A stretch of 25,185 nucleotides of DNA, taken from Bacillota bacterium (GTDB lineage Bacteria > Bacillota > Clostridia > Christensenellales > Aristaeellaceae). The notes beneath the pieces are model-generated. The model was not told where the DNA came from. It was given only the letters and a program-made list of their open reading frames with translations, and made no database searches. Positions 14,630-23,449 of the stretch are shown here, in pieces (positions within the stretch are counted from its first letter, which is position 1; each line of letters begins with the position of its first letter). Made by a program: the position numbers and the translations under genes. The stretch spans positions 1 to 25,185 of the forward strand of contig JAEYRW010000110.1 of NCBI GenBank assembly GCA_023435435.1. Reading direction: 5' to 3'.

Positions 14630-14992
14630 ATGAACAAGGTTTATCTTTCGGGGGTGATCGTGGAAAACCCGACGCTCATCACCACGGAGCAGGGCGCGAC
14701 GCATCTCGTTTTGAACCTGTCGGTTTCGCACAGGAACAAGGCGGGCATCAAGAGTGAGCTCTACCGCGTCAACGCGTGGAACAACGCGGCGATCTGGGGA
14801 AACACGAATCTGCGGCGGGGTCAGCACATCATGGTACAGGGTTACCTGAGCCAGCGGCCCGCGCGGGGCGAGGGCGAAACCGCCTTTGACGTGGACGTGA
14901 CGGCAGAGGAATTCTTCACGGGTTCCCGTGTGGCGGCGCCGACCGAGGCGGCCCAGGCTCCTGCAATCGTCGAAGATCAACGCGCGTCGTGA
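14630..14992 (+). CDS. ssb: Single-stranded DNA-binding protein
   Basis: A 120-residue OB-fold protein of the SSB family: MNKVYLSGVIVENPTLI at the start, LVLNLSVSHRNKAG, LYRVNAWNNAAIW and GQHIMVQGYLSQRPARGE correspond to the strands of the DNA-binding fold. The C-terminal tail is short and ends in EDQRAS, lacking the acidic DDDIPF tip that recruits partner proteins in the housekeeping SSB, so it is probably an accessory SSB of phage or mobile-element type. GGGAGGAGAAGGC precedes the ATG. It is divergent from the S24 repressor and 142 bases upstream of the Rhs gene on the same strand. Confidence 0.85.
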   Translation: MNKVYLSGVIVENPTLITTEQGATHLVLNLSVSHRNKAGIKSELYRVNAWNNAAIWGNTNLRRGQHIMVQGYLSQRPARGEGETAFDVDVTAEEFFTGSRVAAPTEAAQAPAIVEDQRAS

Positions 14993-15134
14993 CGCCGTCC
15001 ACAGAAAGGGGGTGACTGAAAAAACGGCGAACGGACGACTGTGATACATATTCTTTCGCGCTTTTGCGCATTACCTTTTTTTGCTGGAATTGGCCCATTG
15101 TGCGGCAATCGCGGAAACATTGGGAGGAAAGAAT

Positions 15135-18100
15135 ATGGAATTGGAAAACGCAAGGGCAATCTATCTGGCGGAGAATTTTGAACGGGCGGCGGGCGCGGAG
15201 GTCGAGGAAAGGCGCGACCGGTTCACCAAGCACTACGATTTGGGCGGCGGCCGCTTCCAGGCGGTGACGTACGCGCGCCCAGTCCACTACAGGGACGGCG
15301 ACGGTACCTGGGCGGAAATCGACGCGCGGCTCGAGCCGGACGAGAGCGGCGCGCGGTTCAGGACGCGCGCGGGCGAGGCGACGATATCCGTGGCGCGCGA
15401 CGCGGACGCCGACGCCCTGGTAAAGATCGAGCACAAGGGCCGGACGCTCTCGTGGCAGTTCGAGAAGGCGGCGAAGGACGTCGCGCCCGACGTCGTCGCG
15501 GACAATAACCTCGCCCTAACGGCGGCGCGCATGGCCTCGACCGAGACCGCCCAGGACGCGCGCATCCGGGAAGGTGTTAAGTCGTCCCGGGTGACGTATG
15601 CCGAAATCGCGGACGGCGTGAGCGCGGTATATGACATCGAAGGAAGCTGCGTCAAGGAGAACATCATTGTGGGCGGCGCCGACGCCCTTTCAAACGCCGC
15701 GCTGCTTCTGCCGGATACGTACGATTACGCGGTCATGGAGGATCAGAGCGTCCAGGTTCTGGACAAGGCGGACGGCGCGGCGCTGTTCCGGTTCGCGTCG
15801 CCCGTGGTCTGGGACAGCGCGGACGAGATTCGGAAGGACGGTGCGGCGGTGCGGCTCACGCCCCTCAGCGGGTATGTCCGGCTGGAATACGTCCTCGGCG
15901 AGGAATTCCTGAAGGAAGCCGTCTACCCCATCACCATCGATCCGGTGGTCGAGTTCATCCTGTCCGACACAAGCGTGCAGGACACCTACATCTGGGAAGC
16001 CAACAAGAGCACCAATTACGGCGGCGTCTACATGATGCGCTGCGGCGAAGGGTCGGGCGGCGAGAGCATCGGCCTTGTGAAGTTCAACAAGCTCGTGCGC
16101 CAGCGCGCCTCCGACACGATCATTTACGCCGGGCTGCGCCTGTTCCCGGACAACTATCAGAGCGCCACCGAGTACATGGCGGTCTACCCGCTGAACCATC
16201 CGTTCGGCGAATACAAGGCCACCTGGAACAAGCCGGCGGTGGACGCGAACGGCAACGCCGTCACGATGGATCTTTCCGACTTCATCGGCTCCGACATCCT
16301 CGATTACGTAACCACAACCAACGTCACAAGCCAGCTCTTCGACATTACGAACATCTACCGCACCTGGTACCAGAAGGATTCCGGCGGCAATTCGCGCAAT
16401 TTCGGCATCGCCATCCGGTATCCGTCGGGCACCAGCACCAGCAAGTATGTAGAGTACAGCGCCTCGACCTACAGTCCGTCTGTTGCGCCCCAGATGGTGG
16501 TCAATTACGTTTCCCACGCGGGCAGGGCGGGCTGGTGGCAATACGAGGATCAGGGCATCGGGCGCGGCGGCACGGCGAGCGTGGACATTTACAACGGCAA
16601 CCTCGTCTATCGCCACCAGGACACGGCCATGAACGGCAACCTCATGCCCGTTTCCGTCACCCATACTTACAACTCCTGCCTTTCCTCCGGCAACGAGGTC
16701 GGCTGCGGCATGGGCTGGCGCACCAGCGCGCACCAGTCGGTTTATCTGAAGACCGTGAGCGGCCAGAGCTTCTACGTCTGGACGGACGGCGGCGGCACCG
16801 AGCACTGGTTCAAGATCAGCGGTTCCCAGCCCTACGCGGACGACCAAGGCATGAAGCTGAAGCTCAGGACCTCCGGCACCACGCTGACCATCGAGGACAA
16901 GGGCAACAACGTAATGACCTTCACAAAGCCCACCAGTACGGCGAAGAACTACGTCGATCAGGTTAAGGACGCGTGCGGAAACACCGCGGCATACGTGTAC
17001 GCAAGCGGCCTTTTGAAGTCGGTCAAGGACGGCGCCGGACGCACCACCACGTTCAACTATTCCGGCGGACTCCTTTCGAACATCACCGCGCCCGGCTGTC
17101 CCGTCGTCAATTTCACCTATACGGGCAGCCTGCTCACGGGCATTACCTACGGTGACATCACAGGCGGTACGGTCATTGCCTACGAATCTGGTACAAACAT
17201 GCTTGTGAGCGCGACGAACTTCGACGGCGTGGGTGTGTCTGTGACATACGCAGCCGCGGGATCGTTCGACGCGGCGTGTATCGACGACTACGCCGCGCAG
17301 CAGCGAAGGGTCACCTCCATGGAGCTCAAGAACGGCGCGACCCGCGGCGCGAAGCGGCTGTTCGAGTACGGCGGCTGCGTGACAAAGGTGACGAGCGTGA
17401 CGGGCACGAGCTCCGACGCGGGCAAGGCGCTCACCTATCAGTTCAACGACGCGGGCAACGTCGTGTGCGTGATGGACGAGCTTGGCTTCGCGCAGTTCAC
17501 GGAATTTTCCAACGCCGCCGGCCAGGAAAACACGCCCACCGCGGGTTCCGTTCTGCGGAAGGCCGTCATCAACAAGGTGCCGAACATTGGCTTCAGCGGT
17601 TCGGAGTGGGCGGAAACCCTCAACGGCGGGTCCATCGATCAGGTGACGAACGTAACCTGTCTGTCCATGTCCAGTTCGAAGTTTGTCGTCGCGGCATCCG
17701 GAGAAATGGTAAGCTCCATCAGCGTACCGCTCCAACAGTCCGGACCCTACACCTTTTCCGCTTACGTCAAGACGACGGGCGTGACGGGCAACGGCGCGTT
17801 TCTGCGCGTTGTGGCCAACGGAACGACCTACGAAAGCCGAAAGGTCACAACTTCCACAGCGGACATGAGCGGCGGCCCGGCGGCGGATGGCTGGGACAGG
17901 CCGTCGATTACGTTCGATTTCACCTACGGCAGCGCAACCTCCGTCACCGCAGCACTCGTCGTTTCCGGCTCCGCGGGCACGGTGTACTTCTCCTGTCCGC
18001 AGCTGGAGGAGGGCGTCATTGCCAACCGACCGAACCTGCTGCGCAACGCGGACTTCACGCGCATCACCACCAACAACGACGGCACCACCGCGCGCAAATT

Positions 18101-21100
18101 CCCCAAGTCCTGGACGGCCAGCAGCGGCATCACCACATCCACGAAAAACGGCATCCTGACCTCCGGACACGGCATGCCGGCCGCGCTGCGCGGAAACGCC
18201 CTGCGGGAAGTCAGCGCGCCGACGCGCGACGCGGTCTCATTCGTTCAGGATGTGCCTGTTTACGGAAGCAGCGGCGACGTGTTCGTGGTGGGCGGTTGGC
18301 TGAATTCCCACTCGGTGGCGCACGGCGGTGCCAACAACGCACCCGGCGTCGCTTACCGCTTCCGGAAGAGCGACGGATCAACTTGGGATTCTTGGCGTTA
18401 TCTCGAAGCCAACCGCGAATGGGTCGGCTGGCAGTTTGCCTGCTGGGCCATCAAGGCGCCCTTGAATTACACGTTCATGCAGTATTCCCTGCACTATGCG
18501 CGCAACAACTCCACCTGCATGTTTAGCAACATGTTTTTGCACCGGGAACAGTTCGGCAACACATTCGTTTACGACGCGGACAAGAACGTCGTCTCCGCCT
18601 CGACGCGCGCGGGCGAAAAGTCGAACCTGGAATACGATTCCTTCGACAACCTCACCAGCTACGTACGCCCGGGCGCGGCAACGACGGATAAGTTCCTCGT
18701 GACCTACGGCTCCACCGACGATGACAGGAAGAAACACCTCGTCCGGACCTCAGCCACGCCCAAAGGGGTCAAGGCGGAATACACGTACGACACAAAGGGG
18801 AACCTGACCAAGGCCCTGAACCGCAAGACAAGCACCGAGTCCGTCATCGGCGCCAAGACCGGATACAGCTCGAGCATGAACTACGCAACCTCATCCACCG
18901 ACGCGCGGGGATACGCGGTAACCAAGTCCGTCAATGAGACGACGGGGCTCACGGCCTCCGTCACGGACCCGGCGGGCGCAGCCGTCGGCTACACCTACGA
19001 CAATTCCAAGCGCGTGACGGGCGTCTCCTGCGCCACCGGCGGCAAGACCTACAAAAACGCGTACACCTACCAGAACGACCGGCTCAAGACGGTCTCTCAC
19101 AACACGACATCCGATACCGCCACCGACGTGACCTACACCTTCGGCTACGACGCGCTGGGGCGAAAGACCACGGTACAGGTGGGCAGCCAGACGCTCTCGA
19201 CCAACGTGTACGCCACCGACCGGAGCTCTCTGCTCAAGGAAGTGCAGTACGGGAACGGCGGAAAGACGAAGTACGCCTACGATGAATTCGACAGGCTGAC
19301 CAAGATCGCCTATGACTCCGCCAATGTGGACACCGTCCCGCGCTTCACCCACGAATACGGGGCCAACGGCAAGGTAGCCAGGGTTACGGACAACCAGTTG
19401 AAATACGTCGTCAGCTACGAGTACGACCTGGCCGAACGTCCGCTTCAGACCGACATGCGCTACACCAACGGCACACCCATGTACCGCACCACGCTCAAGT
19501 ACGACAAGCTGAACCAGCTGAAGTCGCTGACGGAGATTCTGGGAACGTCGTCGAAGTACGTAACCACATACGGCTACGACGAGGACGGACGCACCACGCA
19601 GACCGCTTTCGGGGACACGACGCACAAGGTGGACTATGTCTACGATTCCAACGGGCGGACGAGAACCCGCACGGTGACGAACGGGAGCAACACCTACGCC
19701 AGCACGTACAGCTACACCGCGGGCAGCACCTCGCTGTACGGTTCGGCGGCGACCTCCTCCCTGATCTCCGGGATTGGGCAGGCGGGCATAGCGTTCGCGT
19801 ACACCTACGACAGCCGCGGGAACATTGTCAGCGAGAAACGCGGCACCCCGACAACGACTTACGCCTACGACGGGATGGGGCAGCTGACCCGGGTGAATGA
19901 TCCCAACGACAAGACCGCCTGCTCCAATGGCACCACATGGGTATACGCATACGACCGGGGCGGAAACATGACGTCCGCCACACGGTACGAGTATACAACC
20001 GGTACGCCGAGCGCCAGTCCCGTCATCACGACCTATGCCTACGGCGACAGCAACTGGAAGGACAAGCTCACCGCGATCAACACGCAGACCGTCCAATACG
20101 ATACCATGGGAAACATGACAAACGACGGAACGCACGCAAACACCTGGGAGCACGGCAGACAGCTGAAGCAGACGGTGAAGGGCGCGAAAACGGTGGGGTA
20201 TCTGTACTGCTTTGGCGGAACGCGGACGCACAAGAATGTGACCGAGAGCGGCGTGACCACGACGACGTACTATAGGTACAACGGGAATCTGCTCACAAAC
20301 TGCTCCAGAAGCTCGTACGGACAGCACTTCTTCTACGACGCGCAGGGCCGTCCGGCGATGGTGAAGTTCACGAGCAGCGGAACGGCGGCGTACTACACGT
20401 ACGTATACAATTTGCAGGGAGACGTGGTGGGACTTCTTGACAGCGCCAACAACTTGGTAGTAGAATACAGATACGACGCGTGGGGCAAGCCGCTCTCGAC
20501 CACGGGCACGCTGGCGGGCACCCTCGGCAAGGAGAACCCGTTCCGATATCGCGGGTATCTGTACGACGAGGAGACGGGGTATTACTATCTGAGGAGCCGG
20601 TATTATGATCCGGGGCTGAGGAGGTTTATCAATGCGGACTCTATCTTGGGGCAATTGGGCAAGCAATTAGCACACAACTTATATACTTATTGCTACAATA
20701 ACCCTATTATCTTGTCCGACACTTCAGGTTCAGTGCCAAGTTATAGCACATATGAGACCGACACTGGCGGTAGTGGGTATCACTCTCCCGGCTGGTCGGA
20801 TTATATGGCGAACCCTACCAAATGGGATGAGCAAAGTCCAAGAAATAAGTTGAAGAAATGGACAAATTGGATTGGGCAAGAAATACTAGAAGCTTACCGA
20901 GCTGGAACGCAAGGGGACATTATTTCTGCACAATTACAGGCAGTTGCTGCAGAGAACTTGGTTAACAACACGAAAAAGCTCGCCGAACAAACAGCGAGTA
21001 AAATACACGATGTCATGGATTGGAAGATAACAAAAATATTTAAGGGTATGGCAGGTTTTGTTTGGGGAGTGTATAAAGGGATACAATCTACAATAATTGC

Positions 21101-21239
21101 TACAGCAGCTGTAGCTACCCCTTTTCCTGGCATCAGTGAGGCTGCCGCATTGGGGTTTGCAGCAAAAGCTGGATATCATTTTGGAAATGCGCGCAAAAAT
21201 CTCGAGGATGTTCTTAATATATTATTCTTTAATAAATAA
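15135..21239 (+). CDS. DNRLRE/Rhs-repeat polymorphic toxin
   Basis: A 2034-residue protein. The ATG at 15135 follows GGGAGGAAAG. There is no signal peptide. An N-terminal region (about 1-268) leads to a DNRLRE domain (about 270-452: SVQDTYIWEANKSTNYGGVY, APQMVVNYVSHAG). The Rhs part starts near SVDIYNGNLVYRHQDTAM and contains many YD repeats (YTYDNSKRVTGV, FGYDALGRKTTV, YAYDGMGQLTRVND). About 840-1150 holds two beta-rich modules that resemble carbohydrate-binding domains. The core closes with the Rhs signature RYRGYLYDEETGYYYLRSRY and YDPGLRRFINADS (about 1825). After it comes a 200-residue variable tail with AT-richer codons and two hydrophobic stretches (GMAGFVWGVYKGIQSTIIAT and ISEAAALGFAAKAGY), probably the toxin. 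In known Rhs/WapA proteins the core encapsulates the tail and delivers it to neighbours. The tail's activity is not recognised. Confidence 0.93.
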   Translation: MELENARAIYLAENFERAAGAEVEERRDRFTKHYDLGGGRFQAVTYARPVHYRDGDGTWAEIDARLEPDESGARFRTRAGEATISVARDADADALVKIEHKGRTLSWQFEKAAKDVAPDVVADNNLALTAARMASTETAQDARIREGVKSSRVTYAEIADGVSAVYDIEGSCVKENIIVGGADALSNAALLLPDTYDYAVMEDQSVQVLDKADGAALFRFASPVVWDSADEIRKDGAAVRLTPLSGYVRLEYVLGEEFLKEAVYPITIDPVVEFILSDTSVQDTYIWEANKSTNYGGVYMMRCGEGSGGESIGLVKFNKLVRQRASDTIIYAGLRLFPDNYQSATEYMAVYPLNHPFGEYKATWNKPAVDANGNAVTMDLSDFIGSDILDYVTTTNVTSQLFDITNIYRTWYQKDSGGNSRNFGIAIRYPSGTSTSKYVEYSASTYSPSVAPQMVVNYVSHAGRAGWWQYEDQGIGRGGTASVDIYNGNLVYRHQDTAMNGNLMPVSVTHTYNSCLSSGNEVGCGMGWRTSAHQSVYLKTVSGQSFYVWTDGGGTEHWFKISGSQPYADDQGMKLKLRTSGTTLTIEDKGNNVMTFTKPTSTAKNYVDQVKDACGNTAAYVYASGLLKSVKDGAGRTTTFNYSGGLLSNITAPGCPVVNFTYTGSLLTGITYGDITGGTVIAYESGTNMLVSATNFDGVGVSVTYAAAGSFDAACIDDYAAQQRRVTSMELKNGATRGAKRLFEYGGCVTKVTSVTGTSSDAGKALTYQFNDAGNVVCVMDELGFAQFTEFSNAAGQENTPTAGSVLRKAVINKVPNIGFSGSEWAETLNGGSIDQVTNVTCLSMSSSKFVVAASGEMVSSISVPLQQSGPYTFSAYVKTTGVTGNGAFLRVVANGTTYESRKVTTSTADMSGGPAADGWDRPSITFDFTYGSATSVTAALVVSGSAGTVYFSCPQLEEGVIANRPNLLRNADFTRITTNNDGTTARKFPKSWTASSGITTSTKNGILTSGHGMPAALRGNALREVSAPTRDAVSFVQDVPVYGSSGDVFVVGGWLNSHSVAHGGANNAPGVAYRFRKSDGSTWDSWRYLEANREWVGWQFACWAIKAPLNYTFMQYSLHYARNNSTCMFSNMFLHREQFGNTFVYDADKNVVSASTRAGEKSNLEYDSFDNLTSYVRPGAATTDKFLVTYGSTDDDRKKHLVRTSATPKGVKAEYTYDTKGNLTKALNRKTSTESVIGAKTGYSSSMNYATSSTDARGYAVTKSVNETTGLTASVTDPAGAAVGYTYDNSKRVTGVSCATGGKTYKNAYTYQNDRLKTVSHNTTSDTATDVTYTFGYDALGRKTTVQVGSQTLSTNVYATDRSSLLKEVQYGNGGKTKYAYDEFDRLTKIAYDSANVDTVPRFTHEYGANGKVARVTDNQLKYVVSYEYDLAERPLQTDMRYTNGTPMYRTTLKYDKLNQLKSLTEILGTSSKYVTTYGYDEDGRTTQTAFGDTTHKVDYVYDSNGRTRTRTVTNGSNTYASTYSYTAGSTSLYGSAATSSLISGIGQAGIAFAYTYDSRGNIVSEKRGTPTTTYAYDGMGQLTRVNDPNDKTACSNGTTWVYAYDRGGNMTSATRYEYTTGTPSASPVITTYAYGDSNWKDKLTAINTQTVQYDTMGNMTNDGTHANTWEHGRQLKQTVKGAKTVGYLYCFGGTRTHKNVTESGVTTTTYYRYNGNLLTNCSRSSYGQHFFYDAQGRPAMVKFTSSGTAAYYTYVYNLQGDVVGLLDSANNLVVEYRYDAWGKPLSTTGTLAGTLGKENPFRYRGYLYDEETGYYYLRSRYYDPGLRRFINADSILGQLGKQLAHNLYTYCYNNPIILSDTSGSVPSYSTYETDTGGSGYHSPGWSDYMANPTKWDEQSPRNKLKKWTNWIGQEILEAYRAGTQGDIISAQLQAVAAENLVNNTKKLAEQTASKIHDVMDWKITKIFKGMAGFVWGVYKGIQSTIIATAAVATPFPGISEAAALGFAAKAGYHFGNARKNLEDVLNILFFNK

Positions 21240-21498
21240 AATTCAGAAAGGTGTGGTTTATATTATATCATCATTGTACATACTTATATCATTCATTAAA
21301 TACTGCTTGGATGATTATCCGACATATAAGCATTATAAGGAGCAACCAACATACCAGAACTATAGCCATGAGCAATTATGGGGTAAAAAAGGTCTTCGAC
21401 GGTTTTACAAGGTAGGATTTTATATCGCAACCATAAATTTGTGCATTTGCTGTTTCTTACTTTTGCTTAAGTGTTTTGGAATAATTGGATGGTGGTAG
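21208..21498 (+). CDS. Small membrane protein, putative immunity to the Rhs tail
   Basis: An open frame overlapping the end of the Rhs gene. From the ATG at 21208 it has 96 residues; from the GTG at 21253, 14 bases after the Rhs stop and close behind AGAAAGG, it has 81. Neither start is clean. It has two hydrophobic segments, VVYIISSLYILISFI and VGFYIATINLCICCFLLLL, with a charged, Tyr-rich loop between (DDYPTYKHYKEQPTYQNYSH). Its place directly after the toxin tail and its AT-rich composition fit an immunity protein against a membrane-acting toxin. No family is recognised. Confidence 0.55.
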   Translation: MFLIYYSLINKIQKGVVYIISSLYILISFIKYCLDDYPTYKHYKEQPTYQNYSHEQLWGKKGLRRFYKVGFYIATINLCICCFLLLLKCFGIIGWW

Positions 21499-21604
21499 TC
21501 TTTCATAATTACAGAGACATATTAATCTGGTTTAGGCTGCCTGTGGCAATCATAGGCGGCCAATTTTTTAGCACTCGTTCCTTCCCAGAGAGCAGTAAAT
21601 ATAA

Positions 21605-21826
21605 CAACTACGTCAAATACATCGTCCGCTTATTCTAGCTGCAGACACGATAAATTCAGCATACTCTCATCATATCGGAAAATTGGTCGATGCAGAAGGG
21701 AGCATTGGACTAAGAGGTGAATATCTTATTGATTGGGGATATGCTGCGCAACCTTGGATGCCAGGAGACTTGGAATCAGATATATCGAGCTGGTATGGGC
21801 AAATTGAAAGTGTGGAGTTATATTAA
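21605..21826 (+). pseudogene. Start-less fragment, probably an old toxin or immunity tail
   Basis: An open stretch of 73 codons without a start codon ends at the TAA at 21824-21826. The last part reads like real protein: SAYSHHIGKLVDAEGSIGLR, GEYLIDWGYAAQPWMPG, DLESDISSWYGQIESVELY. No family is recognised. It ends six bases before a small membrane-protein frame, the same spacing as the toxin/immunity pairs on either side. The region 21499-21604 upstream shows no coding signal. It is best seen as the 3' remnant of a displaced cassette. Confidence 0.45.
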
Positions 21827-21832
21827 AAGGAG

Positions 21833-22018
21833 ATGATTATACTTGCGGAAGGTTTTACGTATAATCGAATAAAAATCTATATTTTCGTAGTTTCCATATT
21901 TATCTTGCATTTTTCTGGAACCTATTTAGATGAAAGACTAATGCAGATTCTGTTACTGCTTAATATACTATTTATCGCATTAAAAATAACTCAATTTTTC
22001 AATAATCGACAAGCATAA
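21833..22018 (+). CDS. Small hydrophobic protein next to the fragment
   Basis: A 61-residue frame with two hydrophobic segments (IYIFVVSIFILHFSGTYL and LMQILLLLNILFIALKI). AAGGAG ends directly at the ATG, which is too close for a normal ribosome-binding site, so the true start may lie elsewhere or the gene may be inactive. Position after the toxin-like fragment suggests a former immunity gene. Function unknown. Confidence 0.4.
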   Translation: MIILAEGFTYNRIKIYIFVVSIFILHFSGTYLDERLMQILLLLNILFIALKITQFFNNRQA

Positions 22019-22019
22019 A

Positions 22020-22150
22020 ACCATTCTTACTTAAGTCCGTCCCAGAATTTGTGTAAAGTGAAAGCGGCAAATAGGACCCCGGTTATGAGAGGGTGGAGCA
22101 AGCTCCTGCTTGCTCTCCCCTAATTGCATCGTAACGCAAATCGTTCGACT
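22020..22150. mobile_element. Probable IS256-type terminal fragment
   Basis: AAGTCCGTCCCAGAATTTG (22033-22051), continuing TGTAAAG, resembles the terminal inverted repeat of IS256-family elements (AAAGTCCGT followed by AATTGTGTAAA in the type element, recalled from memory). A perfect 8+4+8 hairpin (GAGCAAGC at 22096-22103 with GCTTGCTC at 22108-22115) follows. There is no transposase and no second end, so only a scar is left. It sits exactly where the second Rhs copy begins and probably marks how that copy lost its 5' part. Confidence 0.4.
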
Positions 22151-22159
22151 TGTCAAAGC

Positions 22160-22825
22160 GGAGTAGTCGACTACGACACCATCGGGAACATGACGAGCTG
22201 TCAGGGCAGAACGCTCACCTGGGAACACGGACGGTGGCTGAAGCAGACGGTGGAGGGGACAAAGACGGTGGCGTTCCGGTACGGCTTCGACGGAACGCGG
22301 ATGCACAAGAATGTGACCGAGAGCGGCGTGATCACGACGACCAGCTATACGTACAACGGGAAGCTGCACGCCCCCTACACCTGCGGCACGTGTTCCCAGC
22401 ATTTCTGCCACGACGCGCAGGGCCGTCCGGCGATGGTGAAGTTCACGAGCAGCGGAACGGCGGCGTACTACGCGTACGTATACAATTTGCAGGGAGACGT
22501 GGTGGGACTTCTTGACAGCGCCAACAACTTGGCAGTAGAATACAAATACGACGCGTGGGGCAAGCCGCTCTTGACCACGGACACGCTGGCGGCCACCCTC
22601 GGCAAGGAGAACCCGTTCAGATATCGCAGGTATCTGTACGACGAGGAGACCGGGTATTATTACCTCAGGAGCCGGTACTATGATCCGGGGCTGAGGAGGT
22701 TTGTTTGTGCAGATGTTGTGGTTGGCTATTGTGGCGACTCAATCCCTCACAATCAATATACATATTGTGGCAATAACTGTGTAGGATTTATCGATAGTGG
22801 CGGAAGGCACCGTGGTATATTCTGA
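22160..22825 (+). pseudogene. Truncated second copy of the Rhs tip
   Basis: This frame encodes about 220 residues homologous to the C-terminal core of the intact Rhs protein. Matching landmarks include YDTIGNMT, TWEHGRWLKQTV, HKNVTESGV, DAQGRPAMVKFTSSGTAAYY, YNLQGDVVGLLDSANNLAVE and the closing NPFRYRRYLYDEETGYYYLR with YDPGLRRF. The DNA aligns without gaps to 20091-20630 at a constant offset of 2075 bases, and several stretches are identical. The N-terminal 1600 residues are missing, and the beginning adjoins an IS-like scar. After the core it diverges into CADVVVGYCGDSIPHNQYTY and stops at 22823-22825 by a frameshift. It has no good start site. Confidence 0.9.
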
Positions 22826-23433
22826 TATTTTGGGGACAAGTACATGCAATGGTTCAAGACAAAATCGTTGAAGAAGCCGCGGAGCTCCACATTCCCATTG
22901 AGAAGGAACTATCTGTTACCCGAACTCAGAATGCTATAGAAAATACAAGTTTTCGCATATAAGGACGTGTTGATCTGGCTAACACAGAAACTGGCCAAAT
23001 TTGGGAAATTAAACCGGAGGGTAGCTATTCCCTTGGATACAATCAGGCACAGTCATATGTGGGAGCCACCAGTCCCCTTATAGGAAAAGCGTGTACGGTT
23101 GGAATGACTCCTCCGACTATGATTACAAATTTGTTTCCAAGGCAAATTGGCATGATTAACATAATAGTTCGGTATACATACATGGGAAATGGGGTAATTC
23201 TTTATACTTTTGATTATGGGGAAAAGCAACTCTCTCCTGATGTCGTAGCTGACAGGACTCGCGACACAACGACGCAAACAAGCAAAAGTAACAAATTAAG
23301 TTCAGAAGGAAGAGGAATCTTGGCTTTTTGCAAGGCCATTGTCGCAGCGCTATCAATATCAGGAGGTTGTGCGGGCGGAGGATATTGCCCCCCAGGTCTT
23401 GGTGGAGATAGATGGGTTGCTATGTGTAGGTGA
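22807..23433 (+). pseudogene. Broken nuclease-like toxin tail (restriction-endonuclease fold)
   Basis: In a different frame from the Rhs tip, codons read VHAMVQDKIVEEAAELHIPI, TQNAIENTSFRI, a TAA stop (22960-22962), then GRVDLANTETGQIWEIKPEG and YSLGYNQAQSYV. E...D...ExK...Q is the active-site pattern of PD-(D/E)xK nucleases, and RI(Y)GRVDL...WEIKP is typical of nuclease tails of polymorphic toxins. Two lesions are visible: a one-base frameshift near 22800-22810 that separates it from the Rhs tip, and the stop, which a single base change from a Tyr codon would explain. The frame then runs open to 23433. A short product from an internal ATG at 23059 would lack the active site. Confidence 0.7.
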
Positions 23434-23449
23434 CTCATGAAGAGGAAGG

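Noticed and set aside
15040..15090. GCGC-TTTT-GCGC hairpin followed by a T run after ssb
   Set aside because: A four-base-pair stem with an offset T run is too weak to call as a terminator, although it could lower transcription into the Rhs gene.
15690..18170. An 826-codon open frame opposite the Rhs gene
   Set aside because: It is antisense to conserved DNRLRE/Rhs sequence, Arg/Val/Ala rich, and has no ribosome-binding site.
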